From Nitrosomonas sp. (lineage in GTDB: Bacteria; Pseudomonadota; Gammaproteobacteria; Burkholderiales; Nitrosomonadaceae), in the NCBI GenBank assembly GCA_021774205.1, contig JAJFJI010000224.1:1-5926 (forward strand): DNA of 5,926 bases. The letters run 5' to 3'. Positions 5,197 to 5,926 of this stretch are shown here, one piece after another. The stretch's first letter is position 1. The number at the start of each line of letters is the position of its first letter. The position numbers and the translations under genes are program-made. The notes under the pieces were generated by a model. That model searched no databases. It was not told the DNA's origin and worked only from the letters and a program-made list of their open reading frames with translations.

Positions 5197-5926
5197 ATGA
5201 TTAAAAAAAGTAGAAGTTACCGACTGGCCACTATCATAGTAAGGCATGGGCTGTCTTCTTAACCTGCCCGCACTAGCGTCTGAACCTGTCGTAGTAAACG
5301 TAGACAATTTTGTGCGTGCCGAAACCGCCGTAAATTTCGATAAAACGCTCGCACTCCTTAATGGCGAAGTCAATAAATTCGTGCATATTCGTGAACCCTA
5401 ACCTCTAGATAAACAGTCCGTTATACGAATGAATCGAGATACGCTTTACAGTGGCGCTATAGTCGATATCAGTAAGGGAGCCACCCTGACCTATTCCGGA
5501 AACTAATGGCCGCTATGTGTCGGTCATGGTCGTCAACGAGGATCACTACATTAACAATGTGTATCACGATCCAGGCACCTATCAGCTGACTATGAAAGAG
5601 TTCGACTCCCCTTATGTAAATATAACGATACGGACTCTTATAGATGCGTCAGACCCTGCTGATATCGAAAAAGCGAATGCTATTCAGGATGGCATCTTAA
5701 TAAATGCGGAATCTGCCAGGCCGTACACTCACCCGGAATACGATCAAGCCAGTTATGAGGCTATTTATACGGCTGTGATTGAATTAGGCAGATTTGCTCC
5801 AGATGCCAGGAGAATGTTCGGAAAAAAAGAAGACGTTGGTGAAGTTCGGCATCTGCTCGGAACTGCAATCGGTTGGGGTGGGTTGCCTGAGTCTGAGGCC
5901 TACTATCTTAACATTGAACCGAATCT
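5197..5926 (+). pseudogene. Exported DUF1254 protein, broken and cut by the window edge
   Basis: DUF1254 proteins (often paired with a C-terminal DUF1214 domain) are mostly exported and of unknown function. The start MIKKSRSYRLATIIV (frame 1 from 5197) joins, after one surplus base near 5240-5243, to GMGCLLNLPALA and then SEPVVVNVDNFVRAE in frame 2, restoring a normal signal peptide with an ALA/SE-type cleavage site. Frame 2 continues through NKFVHIREP, an in-frame TAA (5399-5401), PLDKQSVIRMNRDTLYSGA and VDISKGATLT. A surplus T near 5492 then moves the reading to frame 0: IPETNGRYVSVMVVNEDHYI, later YHDPGTYQLTMKEFD, RTLIDASDPADIEKANAIQD, RRMFGKKEDVGEVRHLLGT, and GWGGLPESEAYYLN at the edge. 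Frame 0 stays open from 5493 to 5926. One nonsense codon and two +1 shifts make this a pseudogene. The DUF1214 part would lie beyond the window. Confidence 0.88.

Noticed and set aside
5179..5373. 64-codon minus-strand frame over the DUF1254 pseudogene
   Set aside because: It is antisense to the DUF1254 reading frames, which match the family clearly. This frame has no similarity of its own.

Overview
The window looks like ordinary chromosome from a mesophilic proteobacterium with moderate GC. A gamma- or betaproteobacterium fits best: it carries a COG3937-type phasin, an AarF/UbiB-family kinase-like protein, a RAYT-type transposase remnant, a ParE-type toxin remnant and a DUF1254 protein. No rRNA, tRNA or marker gene fixes the taxon, so this placement is inference from gene content.

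Layout, left to right. Positions 1-159 hold an AT-rich stretch with a near-perfect 16-bp inverted repeat (26-41/61-76). Positions 160-437 (+) are a ParE/RelE-type toxin gene broken by a frameshift, with no antitoxin gene visible upstream. Positions 438-869 contain no intact normal-sized gene. Their right part holds a 35-codon minus-strand reading frame and further protein-like fragments that may be a decayed CBS-domain gene. Positions 866-2910 (minus) form a tight operon of a small phasin-like coiled-coil protein followed by a 550-residue AarF/UbiB-family membrane-anchored kinase-like protein. The two genes overlap by ATGA, and the 35-codon frame overlaps the kinase gene in the same way. Positions 3187-4530 (minus) encode an intact, probably exported metal-dependent amidohydrolase (Xaa-Pro dipeptidase-like, COG1228 type) with a good promoter. 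Positions 4643-5134 (minus) are the 3' part of a RAYT/Y1-type transposase gene, now a mosaic of three frames with an internal deletion. Positions 5197-5926 (+) are the 5' part of an exported DUF1254 protein gene with three separate lesions, running off the window edge.

Three intact genes on one strand are therefore flanked on both sides by decayed genes, which marks the flanks as accessory or eroding DNA. The intact genes form two independent units. The phasin and AarF/UbiB pair is translationally coupled and probably acts at a membrane or lipid-body surface. The amidohydrolase probably works in the periplasm. I do not see a convincing novel multi-gene system. The most useful observations are the reconstructed pseudogenes, the phasin-kinase coupling with its DCG (not DFG) motif, the corrected phasin start, and the remnant downstream of the kinase.
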